Below are positions 16,114-23,971 of a stretch of 64,000 nt of DNA, in pieces. Within the stretch, counting starts at the first letter, position 1; each line of letters starts with the position of its first letter. A program made the position numbers and the translations under genes. The stretch covers positions 1-64,000 of the forward strand of contig CAJOIE010000014.1 in NCBI GenBank assembly GCA_905234605.1, read 5' to 3'. Source of the DNA: an uncultured Bacteroidaceae bacterium. GTDB taxonomy: Bacteria > Bacteroidota > Bacteroidia > Bacteroidales > Bacteroidaceae. The notes beneath the pieces are model-generated. The model searched no databases and had not been told where the DNA came from. It saw only the letters and a program-made list of their open reading frames with translations.

Positions 16114-16545
16114 ATGACAATCAACGAACAGCAAGACCAGATAATAGACGAATTCAGCGAGGTCGACGACTGGATGGACCGCTACCAGATGCTCATCGAC
16201 CTGTCGTCGGAACAAGCCCCACTGCCAGCCTCCGAGAAGACCGAACAGAACCTCATCGACGGCTGCCAGAGCCGTGTGTGGCTCACTGCAACGCTTACGC
16301 CCGAGGGGCTGCTGCACTTCGAGGCCGAGAGCGATGCCCTCATCGTGGGCGGCATCGTGGCACTGCTCATACGCGTGCTGTCCGACCAGCGTCCCGCCGA
16401 CATAGCCAGTGCCGACCTCTACTTCATCGACCGCATAGGCCTGCGTGAGCACCTCTCGCCCACACGCAGCAACGGCCTCTTAGCCATGGTGCGCCAGATG
16501 AAGAACTACGCCATAGCCTACCAGGCCATTGCCGGCAAGCAGTGA
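16114..16545 (+). CDS. sufE: Cysteine desulfuration protein SufE
   Basis: The 143-residue protein has the SufE layout: an N-terminal helix with FSEVDDWMDRYQMLIDL, the sulfur-accepting Cys 51 in LIDGCQSRVWL, an ADALIVGG-like segment (ESDALIVGGIVALLI) and the LGLREHLSPTR-type ending (IGLREHLSPTRSNGLLAMV). SufE takes persulfide sulfur from the cysteine desulfurase SufS and hands it to the SufBCD scaffold for iron-sulfur cluster assembly. No suf genes lie nearby. It may be transcribed with the M28 gene upstream. Confidence 0.95.
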   Translation: MTINEQQDQIIDEFSEVDDWMDRYQMLIDLSSEQAPLPASEKTEQNLIDGCQSRVWLTATLTPEGLLHFEAESDALIVGGIVALLIRVLSDQRPADIASADLYFIDRIGLREHLSPTRSNGLLAMVRQMKNYAIAYQAIAGKQ

Positions 16546-16567
16546 GCGGCAGCAGCACCACATTCCA

Positions 16568-16613
16568 GCCGTGCCGCAGGCACACCAACCCCTCACCGTG
16601 CCGCAGGCACACT
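16568..16613 (+). repeat. Two GTGCCGCAGGCAC palindromes before rbfA
   Basis: GTGCCGCAGGCACAC occurs at about 16570-16584 and again at about 16598-16612, in the sufE-rbfA spacer. The core GTGCC-GCA-GGCAC could form a small hairpin. Confidence 0.85.
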
Positions 16614-16627
16614 AACTCACAACCTCT

Positions 16628-16963
16628 ATGGAAACAACCCGCCAGAACAAAGTAGCCCGCCTGATACAGAAGGAGCTGGGCGATATTTTCCAACGTCAGA
16701 CACAGGCCATGCACGGCGTGCTGGTCAGCGTGTCGGTGTGCCGCATCAGCCCCGACATGAGCGTCTGCCGCGTCTACCTGAGCATCTTCCCCTCGGAGCG
16801 TGCCGCCGAGATATGCGCCAACATCACTGCCAACGCACGCCAACTGCGCTATGAGCTGGGCAGCCGCACGCGCTTCCAGCTGCGCATAGTGCCCGAGCTC
16901 AAGTTCTTTGTCGACGACTCGCTCGACTATGCCGACCGCATCGATGCCCTCATCGGGAATTAG
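16628..16963 (+). CDS. rbfA: Ribosome-binding factor A
   Basis: This is a 111-residue KH-like protein with the RbfA features RQNKVARLIQKELGDIFQR at the N-terminus, then VSVCRISPDMSVCRVYLSIF, and the ending LGSRTRFQLRIVPELKFFVD DSLDYADRI. RbfA binds the 30S subunit late in assembly and helps 16S rRNA 5'-end maturation; it is important for cold growth. It is followed by a LolC/E-type permease gene, an order I associate with Bacteroidales genomes. Confidence 0.95.
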   Translation: METTRQNKVARLIQKELGDIFQRQTQAMHGVLVSVSVCRISPDMSVCRVYLSIFPSERAAEICANITANARQLRYELGSRTRFQLRIVPELKFFVDDSLDYADRIDALIGN

Positions 16964-17074
16964 GCTTGGGGATATTTTTGACATGAGGCTGCACACGGCC
17001 TCCATCCCCGCGTTGCATGATTGCGGCCGTCAGGCTGCCACACTTTTCCCATTTCCTCATTGCCTCATTTCACA

Positions 17075-18331
17075 GTGTTCACCTTCTACATAGCGCGCCG
17101 CTACCTCTTTGCCCGCAAGCGGCACCACACCACGGGCATCATCGCTGCCATCTCCGTGGCCGGCGTTGCCCTGGCCACGGCAGCCATGGTGGTGACGCTG
17201 TCTGTGTTCAACGGCTTCCGCGACCTCGTGGCCTCGCTCTTCACGGCCTTCGACCCGCAGCTGCGCGTGTCGCTCGTGGAGGGCACTGCCATCGCGGCCG
17301 ACGACTCCTCGCTCGTGGCCTTGGGCAGACATCCCATGGTAGCTGCCGTGACACCTGTGCTGCAGGACCAGGCCCTCGTGGTGGTGCACGACCAGCAGTG
17401 GGCTGTCACCATCAAGGGTGTGGGAGACAACTTCTTAGAGCAGAACGGCCTTGAGAGCATCCTCTATGGCGACGGCCATGCGGTGCTCCACGCCGATGTG
17501 CTCGACTACGGCATCATGGGCATACGTCTGGCAGCCTCAATGGGTCTGGGCACGAGCTACGAGGGTGGCCTGCCTGTCTATGCCCCCCGTCGTGGCGAGC
17601 GTGTCAACATGGCCAACCCCATGAGCAGCTTCCGCCGCGACGAGCTCTACTCGCCCGGCGTGGTGTTTGCCGTGGGGCAGCAGAACTACGACGCCACCAC
17701 CATCGTCACCTCGCTGCGCTTTGCCCAGCACCTGTTCGACCGTGAGGGACAGGTGTCGGCGGTTGAGGTGCGCCTGCACGACGGTGTGGGCACACGCAGC
17801 GGCCGCCGCGAGCTGCAGCGCATGCTGGGCAGCCGCTTCCGCGTGAGCGACCGCTACGAGCAGCAGGAGGACACGTTCCGCATCATGCAGGTGGAGAAGT
17901 TCATTGCCTATCTCTTCCTCTCGTTCATACTCCTTGTGGCGAGCTTCAACATCATAGGCTCCCTGTCGATGCTGATGATTGAGAAGCGCGACGACTGCTC
18001 CACGCTGCGCTCCATGGGTGCCACGCGGCAGCAGGTGGAACGCATCTTCCACATCGAGGGCTGGCTCATCTCGGGGCTCGGGGCAGCCATAGGCCTCGTG
18101 CTCGGCGCGGGGCTGTGCCTGCTGCAGCAGCACACAGGCTTAGTGGCTCTGGGCCACAGCGAGGGAGCCTTCATCGTCGATGCCTACCCCGTGAGCCTCC
18201 ACGGCACCGACCTCGCGGCCGTATTTGCCACGGTGGTCGTGGTGGGCATCGTGGCCGTGTCGCTCCCTGTGCGCCACATGGTGCGCAGTCTTGACTACGA
18301 TAACTCACAACCCCATACACAACCGTCATGA
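17075..18331 (+). CDS. FtsX-like / LolC-LolE-type ABC transporter permease
   Basis: The protein has about 418 residues with four membrane segments: one near the N-terminus (TGIIAAISVAGVALATAAMV), a long periplasmic domain (about 50-265), then three C-terminal helices (FIAYLFLSFILLVASFNIIG, a GLGAAIGLVLGAGLCLL segment and the last VVVVGIVAVSLPV). KRDDCSTLRSMGATRQQVERIF is the cytoplasmic loop typical of lipoprotein-release permeases. The likely start is GTG 17075 (VFTFYIARRYLFARK), the family's usual beginning; no ATG fits. It probably works with a LolD-type ATPase encoded elsewhere. Its end overlaps the GH51 start (ATGA). Confidence 0.85.
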   Translation: MFTFYIARRYLFARKRHHTTGIIAAISVAGVALATAAMVVTLSVFNGFRDLVASLFTAFDPQLRVSLVEGTAIAADDSSLVALGRHPMVAAVTPVLQDQALVVVHDQQWAVTIKGVGDNFLEQNGLESILYGDGHAVLHADVLDYGIMGIRLAASMGLGTSYEGGLPVYAPRRGERVNMANPMSSFRRDELYSPGVVFAVGQQNYDATTIVTSLRFAQHLFDREGQVSAVEVRLHDGVGTRSGRRELQRMLGSRFRVSDRYEQQEDTFRIMQVEKFIAYLFLSFILLVASFNIIGSLSMLMIEKRDDCSTLRSMGATRQQVERIFHIEGWLISGLGAAIGLVLGAGLCLLQQHTGLVALGHSEGAFIVDAYPVSLHGTDLAAVFATVVVVGIVAVSLPVRHMVRSLDYDNSQPHTQPS

Positions 18332-20769
18332 CTTCAACACATCGCTCCTGGCTGACGGCCCTCGTGGCCATGACCGGTCTGTCGGCAGCCTCCGCGCAGG
18401 TGACCGTCGACATCGACGCCGCACAACGCGGCCCTCTCATCAGCCCCACACACTACGGCATCTTCTTCGAGGACATCAACCATGCTGCCGATGGCGGCCT
18501 CTATGCCGAGCTCATACGCAACCGCTCATTCGAGGACGGCCCCAGCTATGGCGCGCCGGCCGACATGGAGGCGTGGACAGCCGAGGCTGACGCTCCCTCC
18601 ACCGTCGTGGCCACGCTCTTCAAGGGCAGCCGCAAGGAGCCGCTGCTGAACAAGGCACAGGGCCACGCCTTGCGCCTCACGCTGAAGGCCACGGCGGAGA
18701 GCCCTGCCGCCATAGTCAACACGGGCTACTGGGGCATCAACGCTGTGCAGGGACGCCGCTACACGCTCTCACTATGGGTGCGCGGCAAGTACAAGGGCAC
18801 GGTGCGCGCCGTGCTGCGCAACGCCACGACCCACGAGGTGTATGCCCAGGCCGAGCTCACGACACCCGTGGCCAAGACATGGAGCCGACACACGGCCGAG
18901 CTCCTCTGCCAACGCAACGACGTGCAGGCCGAGTTCGCCATCATATTCGACGGTCAGGGCACCGTGGACCTCGACGTGGTGAGCCTCTTCCCGCCCACAT
19001 TCAAGAACCGCCCCAACGGTCTGCGCCCCGACCTGGCCGAGATGCTGCTACAGATGCATCCGCGCTTCATGCGCTTCCCGGGCGGATGTTTCGTCGAGGG
19101 CCAGCAGTCGCCCGACAATGCCTTCCGCTGGGAGCGCACAATAGGTCCCATCGAGGAGCGTCCTGGCCACTGGAACGTGAACTGGGGCTACCGCACCACC
19201 GACGGCATAGGCTTCCACGAATACCTACAGATGGCCGAGGACCTCGGAGCCAAGCCCCTCTATGTGGTCAACATAGGCCTGTGGCACGGCGGCCTGACGC
19301 CTGTAGACTCCATCCAGCCATGGATCGACGAGACGCTCGCCGCCCTGGAGTATGCCAACGGCGACGCCACCACCCGCTACGGCGCACTGCGAGCACAGGC
19401 CGGCCACCCCGAGCCTTTCAACATAGAGTATGTCGAGATAGGCAACGAGAACAACCAGCCCAATCCGCGCGAACAGAGCGACCGCTACTACGAGCGCTAC
19501 TCCCGCTTCCGCCGCGCCATCCTCGACCGCTACCCGCAGATGCACATCATCGGCAACGTGGCGGCATGGGGAACCGACGAGCCCACATGGGACAGCAGCG
19601 AGCCCGTCGACCTGCTCGACGAGCACTACTACCGCAACCCAGCCTGGTTTGCCGACAACTTCCGCAAGTACGACACCTACTCCCGCCAGGGACCGGCCAT
19701 ATACGTGGGCGAGTATGCCGTGACATCGGGCTTCGGCGACCTGGGCAACCTCAACGCCGCCCTCGGCGAGGCTGTCTACATGATGGGCATGGAGAACAAC
19801 TCCGACATCGTGCCGATGAACTCCTACGCCCCTATCTTCGTCAACGAGAACGACGCCAAGTGGCGGCCCGACATGATACGCTTCAACAGCCACGCCGTGA
19901 TGGGCACGCCATCCTACTACGTGCAGGCACTCATGGCGCAGAACGTGGGCACACAGGTGGTGCCGGTGAGCCTCGCCGACCCCTACGCAGCCACAGAGCA
20001 CCGCCGTCCCATAACGCCCTCAGGCAGCCGCACGGGCTTTGCCACATGGGGCACACGCGCTACCTTTGTCGGCGAGGACAGCGTGGTGGCCGTCAGCGGC
20101 CGCTGGGAGCGCACGCCCGACGGCACGGCACAGCGCAGCCTGCGCCAGCAGTGCGTGGCCGTCAGCCGCGAGAAGCACGACACAGACCACTACACCGTCA
20201 GCTACCGCGCACGCAAGGACAGCGGCGACGAAGGCTTCATGGTGGTGTTCAACTACGTGGACCCCGACAACTACTGCTGGCTCAACATCGGCGGCTGGGG
20301 CAACACGCAGCATGCCATAGAGCAGGTGGGCGGCGGAGGCAAGATGCAGACAGCGACAGCAGCAGGCTCCGTGGAGCAAGGCCGATGGTATGACATACGC
20401 CTCGCCGTGGAGGGCGACAGCGTGAGCGCATGGCTCGACGACACACTGCTCTTCGCCACCGCGCTGCGCCACGACACCTCGCTCGGAGTATACGCCTCCG
20501 CCACCATCGATGCCGCCACGGGCGACCTCATAGTCAAGCTCGTCAACTCACGCACCGAGGCCACCACGGCCGACGTGCGCCTGAGCAACTTCGAGGCCGG
20601 AAGCGCCACACTGACACGCCTCGCCAGCCCGCGAGGCACCGACGAGAACACACTCCTCAGCCCCACGGCCATAGTGCCCACCACCCACCACGTCAGCACC
20701 ACGCCGTCAGGAGCCTCCATCCACCTGCCGGCATTCTCGCTCAACATACTGCGCATACACCGGCGCTGA
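18328..20769 (+). CDS. GH51 alpha-L-arabinofuranosidase with inserted C-terminal sandwich domain
   Basis: The signal peptide runs to ASA-QVTVDID. Residues 25-235 hold ISPTHYGIFFEDINHAADGG, the normal GH51 start, with a carbohydrate-binding beta-sandwich (about 60-225). The catalytic barrel carries the acid/base Glu in YVEIGNEN (about 374) and the nucleophile Glu in YVGEYAV (about 462). The C-terminal GH51 beta domain (residues about 545-813) is interrupted by about 150 residues resembling a laminin-G/DUF1080 sandwich (FNYVDPDNYCWLNIGGWG, GRWYDIRLAVEGD). It releases L-arabinofuranose from arabinan or arabinoxylan, probably in the periplasm. The ATGA overlap couples it to the permease gene. Confidence 0.92.
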   Translation: MTSTHRSWLTALVAMTGLSAASAQVTVDIDAAQRGPLISPTHYGIFFEDINHAADGGLYAELIRNRSFEDGPSYGAPADMEAWTAEADAPSTVVATLFKGSRKEPLLNKAQGHALRLTLKATAESPAAIVNTGYWGINAVQGRRYTLSLWVRGKYKGTVRAVLRNATTHEVYAQAELTTPVAKTWSRHTAELLCQRNDVQAEFAIIFDGQGTVDLDVVSLFPPTFKNRPNGLRPDLAEMLLQMHPRFMRFPGGCFVEGQQSPDNAFRWERTIGPIEERPGHWNVNWGYRTTDGIGFHEYLQMAEDLGAKPLYVVNIGLWHGGLTPVDSIQPWIDETLAALEYANGDATTRYGALRAQAGHPEPFNIEYVEIGNENNQPNPREQSDRYYERYSRFRRAILDRYPQMHIIGNVAAWGTDEPTWDSSEPVDLLDEHYYRNPAWFADNFRKYDTYSRQGPAIYVGEYAVTSGFGDLGNLNAALGEAVYMMGMENNSDIVPMNSYAPIFVNENDAKWRPDMIRFNSHAVMGTPSYYVQALMAQNVGTQVVPVSLADPYAATEHRRPITPSGSRTGFATWGTRATFVGEDSVVAVSGRWERTPDGTAQRSLRQQCVAVSREKHDTDHYTVSYRARKDSGDEGFMVVFNYVDPDNYCWLNIGGWGNTQHAIEQVGGGGKMQTATAAGSVEQGRWYDIRLAVEGDSVSAWLDDTLLFATALRHDTSLGVYASATIDAATGDLIVKLVNSRTEATTADVRLSNFEAGSATLTRLASPRGTDENTLLSPTAIVPTTHHVSTTPSGASIHLPAFSLNILRIHRR

Positions 20770-20827
20770 GACCACACACCGCAGCAACACATACACCCGC
20801 TGCCCGACAGCCAGCAAGGCAGCCATG

Positions 20828-20872
20828 CGACCACCCTGCAGAGTGTCCGCCAGACACCATGCAGGGTGGTCG
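20828..20872 (+). repeat. Long two-tier hairpin containing the TGCAGGGTGG motif
   Basis: Outer arms CGACCACCCTGCA (20828-20840) and TGCAGGGTGGTCG (20860-20872) are perfect complements. Inside them GTGTC and GACAC pair again. It lies after the GH51 gene and has no T run behind it, so it is not a standard terminator. Confidence 0.85.
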
Positions 20873-20976
20873 CTGCGTACCCTGCACGGACAGAGCCGGC
20901 AGGGTGCAGGGAGCGCAGGCGGCAGCTGTTTAGACTTTTTACAACCATTATTAAGGTGTAACCGACCCTTTTTACT

Positions 20977-20984
20977 TAGTTTTG
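20977..20984 (+). promoter_or_regulatory. -7 promoter element TAGTTTTG (followed by CGGCC) for topA
   Basis: Matches TAnnTTTG and is followed by CGGCC, as at several other promoters here. It is 40 nt before the topA ATG. Confidence 0.65.
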
Positions 20985-21024
20985 CGGCCGATTTACCACC
21001 GCTTCATCACCACCCGACAATATT

Positions 21025-23391
21025 ATGCCACAAAACCTGGTCATCGTAGAGTCGCCTGCCAAGGCCAAGACCATCGAGCGCTTCCTCGGCGACGGCTATA
21101 AAGTAATGTCGTCCTACGGACACATCCGCGACCTGAAGAAGAAAGACTTCAGCATCGACACCACCACCTTCCAGCCGCAATACGAGGTGCCGGCCGACAA
21201 GGCACACATCGTCAGCCAGCTGCGCCAGCAAGCCAAGAAAGCCGACCTCGTGTGGCTCGCCTCCGATGAGGACCGCGAGGGAGAAGCCATATCGTGGCAC
21301 CTACAGGAAGTGCTGCGCCTCAAGCCCGAGAACACACGCCGCATAGTGTTCCACGAAATCACAAAGCCCGCCATACTCCACGCCATAGAGACACCGCGAC
21401 AGGTGGACATGGCACTCGTCAACGCACAGCAGGCACGCCGCGTGCTCGACCGAATCGTGGGCTTCAAGCTCTCACCGGTGCTCTGGCGCAAAGTCAAGCC
21501 AGGACTCAGCGCAGGACGCGTGCAGAGCGTGGCAGTGCGCCTCATAGTAGAGCGCGAGCGCGAGGTGCAAGCCTTCCGCAGCGAGGCCTCATACCGCGTC
21601 ACCGCCGTGCTCACACCGCAGGACGGCGTGACCATGAAGGCCGACCTCAACCGCCGCTTCGCCACACACCAGGAGGCCGAGCAGTTCCTCAACGACATCA
21701 AGGGAGCCACGCTCACCATCGACGACATACAGACACGCCCCGTGCGGCGCACGCCACCACCGCCCTTCACCACCAGCACACTGCAGCAGGAGGCAGCACA
21801 CCGACTCGGCCTGCCCGTGGCACAGACCATGCTCGTGGCACAGCACCTCTACGAGAGCGGACTCATCACCTACATGCGTACCGACAGCGTCAACCTCTCC
21901 AGCCTCGCCCTCGGAGCCAGCCGCAGCGTCATAGAGCAGACCATGGGAAAGGACTATGTGCACACACGCCAGTACCACACATCATCCAAGGGAGCACAGG
22001 AAGCACACGAAGCCATACGACCCACATACATGGACCGCACCGAGCTCACCGAGGCCACACAGCAGGAACGCCGCCTCTACGACCTCATCTGGAAGCGCAC
22101 CATAGCCAGCCAGATGGCCGACGCACAGCTCGAGAAGACCACGGTGAACATCAGCATCAGCGGGCGCAAGGAGCAATTCGTGGCCACAGGCGAAGTGGTC
22201 AGGTTCGACGGCTTCATGCGCGTATACCGCGACCATGCCGACGACACCCCACACGCCGCCGACAGCCCTGAGGCCGACGCCGAGAGCACCACGCTGCTGC
22301 CAGCCATGACCATAGGACAGCAGCTCACACGCGTGGAAGTGCAAGCCGTGGAACGCTTCTCGCAGGGACCCGTGCGCTACAACGAAGCCAGCCTCGTGCG
22401 CAAGCTCGAGGAACTCGGCATAGGACGCCCGTCAACCTACGCACCCACCATCTCCACCATACAGCAGCGCGAATATGTGCAGAAAGGCGACAAGGCCGGA
22501 GAGGAGCGCACATACCACGTGCTCACCCTCGCCGCCGACGGCACCATAGGCAGCGAGCAGCGGCAGACCATCGTAGGAGCAGAGCGCGGACGCCTGCTGC
22601 CGACAGACACAGGCATCGTGGTCAACGACTTCCTGCTCGAGCACTTCCCCGCAGTCATGGACTACAACTTCACCGCCGACGTGGAGAAAGAATTCGACAC
22701 CATAGCCGAAGGCAAAGCCGACTGGGTTGGCATCATACACTCCTTCTGGGACGACATCACACCACAGATAGACGCCACCATGCAAGTGCGCACCGAGCTC
22801 AAGGCCGGCGAGCGAGTGCTCGGCACAGACCCCGCCAGCGGCCGGCAGCTCAGCGTCAAGATAGGACGCTTCGGCCCCGTGGCACAGATAGGATGCGCCG
22901 ACGAGCAGGAGAAACCACGCTTCGCACAGCTCAAGAAAGGACAGAGCATCGAAACCATAACCCTCGACGAGGCACTCGAACTCTTCAAGCTGCCACGCAC
23001 GCTCGGACAGTATGAGGGCGACGACGTGGTCATAGGCACAGGCCGCTACGGATGCTACGTGCTCAACAACCACAAGTTCACCTCCATACCCGCCACCTAC
23101 GACCCGCTCACCATAAACCTCGACGAAGCAATAGCCGTCATACAGAACAAGCAGCAGAGCGAGGCCCGACGCCACATACGCCACTACGACGAGCACGACG
23201 GCATAGACATCGTCAACGGACGCTTCGGCCCATACATCATCTGCAAGAAACAGAACTACTACCTCACCAAGCCACAGCAGGAACGAGCCGCCGAGCTCAC
23301 ACTCGACGAGTGCCTCGACATCATACGAGAGCAGGACGAGCGCCCACGCAACACACAGCGACGCCGTGGCACACGCAGCCGCAAGGAATGA
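21025..23391 (+). CDS. topA: DNA topoisomerase I
   Basis: This is a type IA topoisomerase of 788 residues that relaxes negative supercoils. The TOPRIM domain (LVIVESPAKAKTIERFLG; ASDEDREGEAISWH) is followed by the gate domains, with the active-site Tyr in GLITYMRTDS (about 283). EELGIGRPSTYAPTISTI is another family mark. The C-terminus has three basic repeats of the Toprim_C_rpt kind (IGRFGPVAQIG, GTGRYGCYVLN, NGRFGPYIICK) instead of zinc ribbons, which is normal in Bacteroidota. Its stop overlaps the start of aroK. Confidence 0.97.
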   Translation: MPQNLVIVESPAKAKTIERFLGDGYKVMSSYGHIRDLKKKDFSIDTTTFQPQYEVPADKAHIVSQLRQQAKKADLVWLASDEDREGEAISWHLQEVLRLKPENTRRIVFHEITKPAILHAIETPRQVDMALVNAQQARRVLDRIVGFKLSPVLWRKVKPGLSAGRVQSVAVRLIVEREREVQAFRSEASYRVTAVLTPQDGVTMKADLNRRFATHQEAEQFLNDIKGATLTIDDIQTRPVRRTPPPPFTTSTLQQEAAHRLGLPVAQTMLVAQHLYESGLITYMRTDSVNLSSLALGASRSVIEQTMGKDYVHTRQYHTSSKGAQEAHEAIRPTYMDRTELTEATQQERRLYDLIWKRTIASQMADAQLEKTTVNISISGRKEQFVATGEVVRFDGFMRVYRDHADDTPHAADSPEADAESTTLLPAMTIGQQLTRVEVQAVERFSQGPVRYNEASLVRKLEELGIGRPSTYAPTISTIQQREYVQKGDKAGEERTYHVLTLAADGTIGSEQRQTIVGAERGRLLPTDTGIVVNDFLLEHFPAVMDYNFTADVEKEFDTIAEGKADWVGIIHSFWDDITPQIDATMQVRTELKAGERVLGTDPASGRQLSVKIGRFGPVAQIGCADEQEKPRFAQLKKGQSIETITLDEALELFKLPRTLGQYEGDDVVIGTGRYGCYVLNNHKFTSIPATYDPLTINLDEAIAVIQNKQQSEARRHIRHYDEHDGIDIVNGRFGPYIICKKQNYYLTKPQQERAAELTLDECLDIIREQDERPRNTQRRRGTRSRKE

Positions 23392-23915
23392 TACGCATCA
23401 TACTCATAGGCTACATGGGCGCCGGCAAAACCACCATAGGCAAAGCCCTCGCCGCAACCCTCAATGTGCCGTTCTACGACCTCGACTGGTACATCACCAT
23501 GCGCTACCACCGCTCCGTGCCAGAGATATTCGCACAAGACGGAGAACAAGGCTTCCGCGACCTCGAGCGCCGCATGCTCCACGAGGTGGCCGAGTTCGAG
23601 AACATCGTGCTCGCCTGCGGAGGCGGCACACCATGCTTCTTCGACAACATGGACTACATGAACAGCCTCGCACAGACCGTCTACCTCAAGGCAACACCAG
23701 CAGTGCTCAGCGCACACCTGCGCATGGGCAAGGGCCGGCGCCCACTGCTCGAAGGCAAGAGCCCCGACGAGCTCGAGGCATACATAGCCCGACACCTGAG
23801 TGAGCGCGAACCATACTACACCATGGCAAAGCACACCATCGACGTCTCACTGCTCGAGAACATAAGCAAGGTGGAAGAGAGCGTGCAAGTAGTGCGCCAG
23901 GCACTCCGCGTGTAG
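23388..23915 (+). CDS. aroK: Shikimate kinase
   Basis: The 175-residue P-loop kinase phosphorylates shikimate at O3 in aromatic amino-acid synthesis. It shows the Walker A GYMGAGKTT (residues 8-16), the shikimate-binding FYDLDWYI in place of the usual DxD, GFRDLERR and ACGGGTP, and the lid Arg in GKGRRPLL. The start ATG overlaps the topA stop (ATGA), so the two are translationally coupled. A longer frame upstream is only an overlap with topA. It is followed by speA after 56 nt. Confidence 0.94.
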   Translation: MIRIILIGYMGAGKTTIGKALAATLNVPFYDLDWYITMRYHRSVPEIFAQDGEQGFRDLERRMLHEVAEFENIVLACGGGTPCFFDNMDYMNSLAQTVYLKATPAVLSAHLRMGKGRRPLLEGKSPDELEAYIARHLSEREPYYTMAKHTIDVSLLENISKVEESVQVVRQALRV

Positions 23916-23971
23916 CAACCATCCACCCCGCAAGCCAGACCTAAACACCATCTTAACACACCACTCCACAC

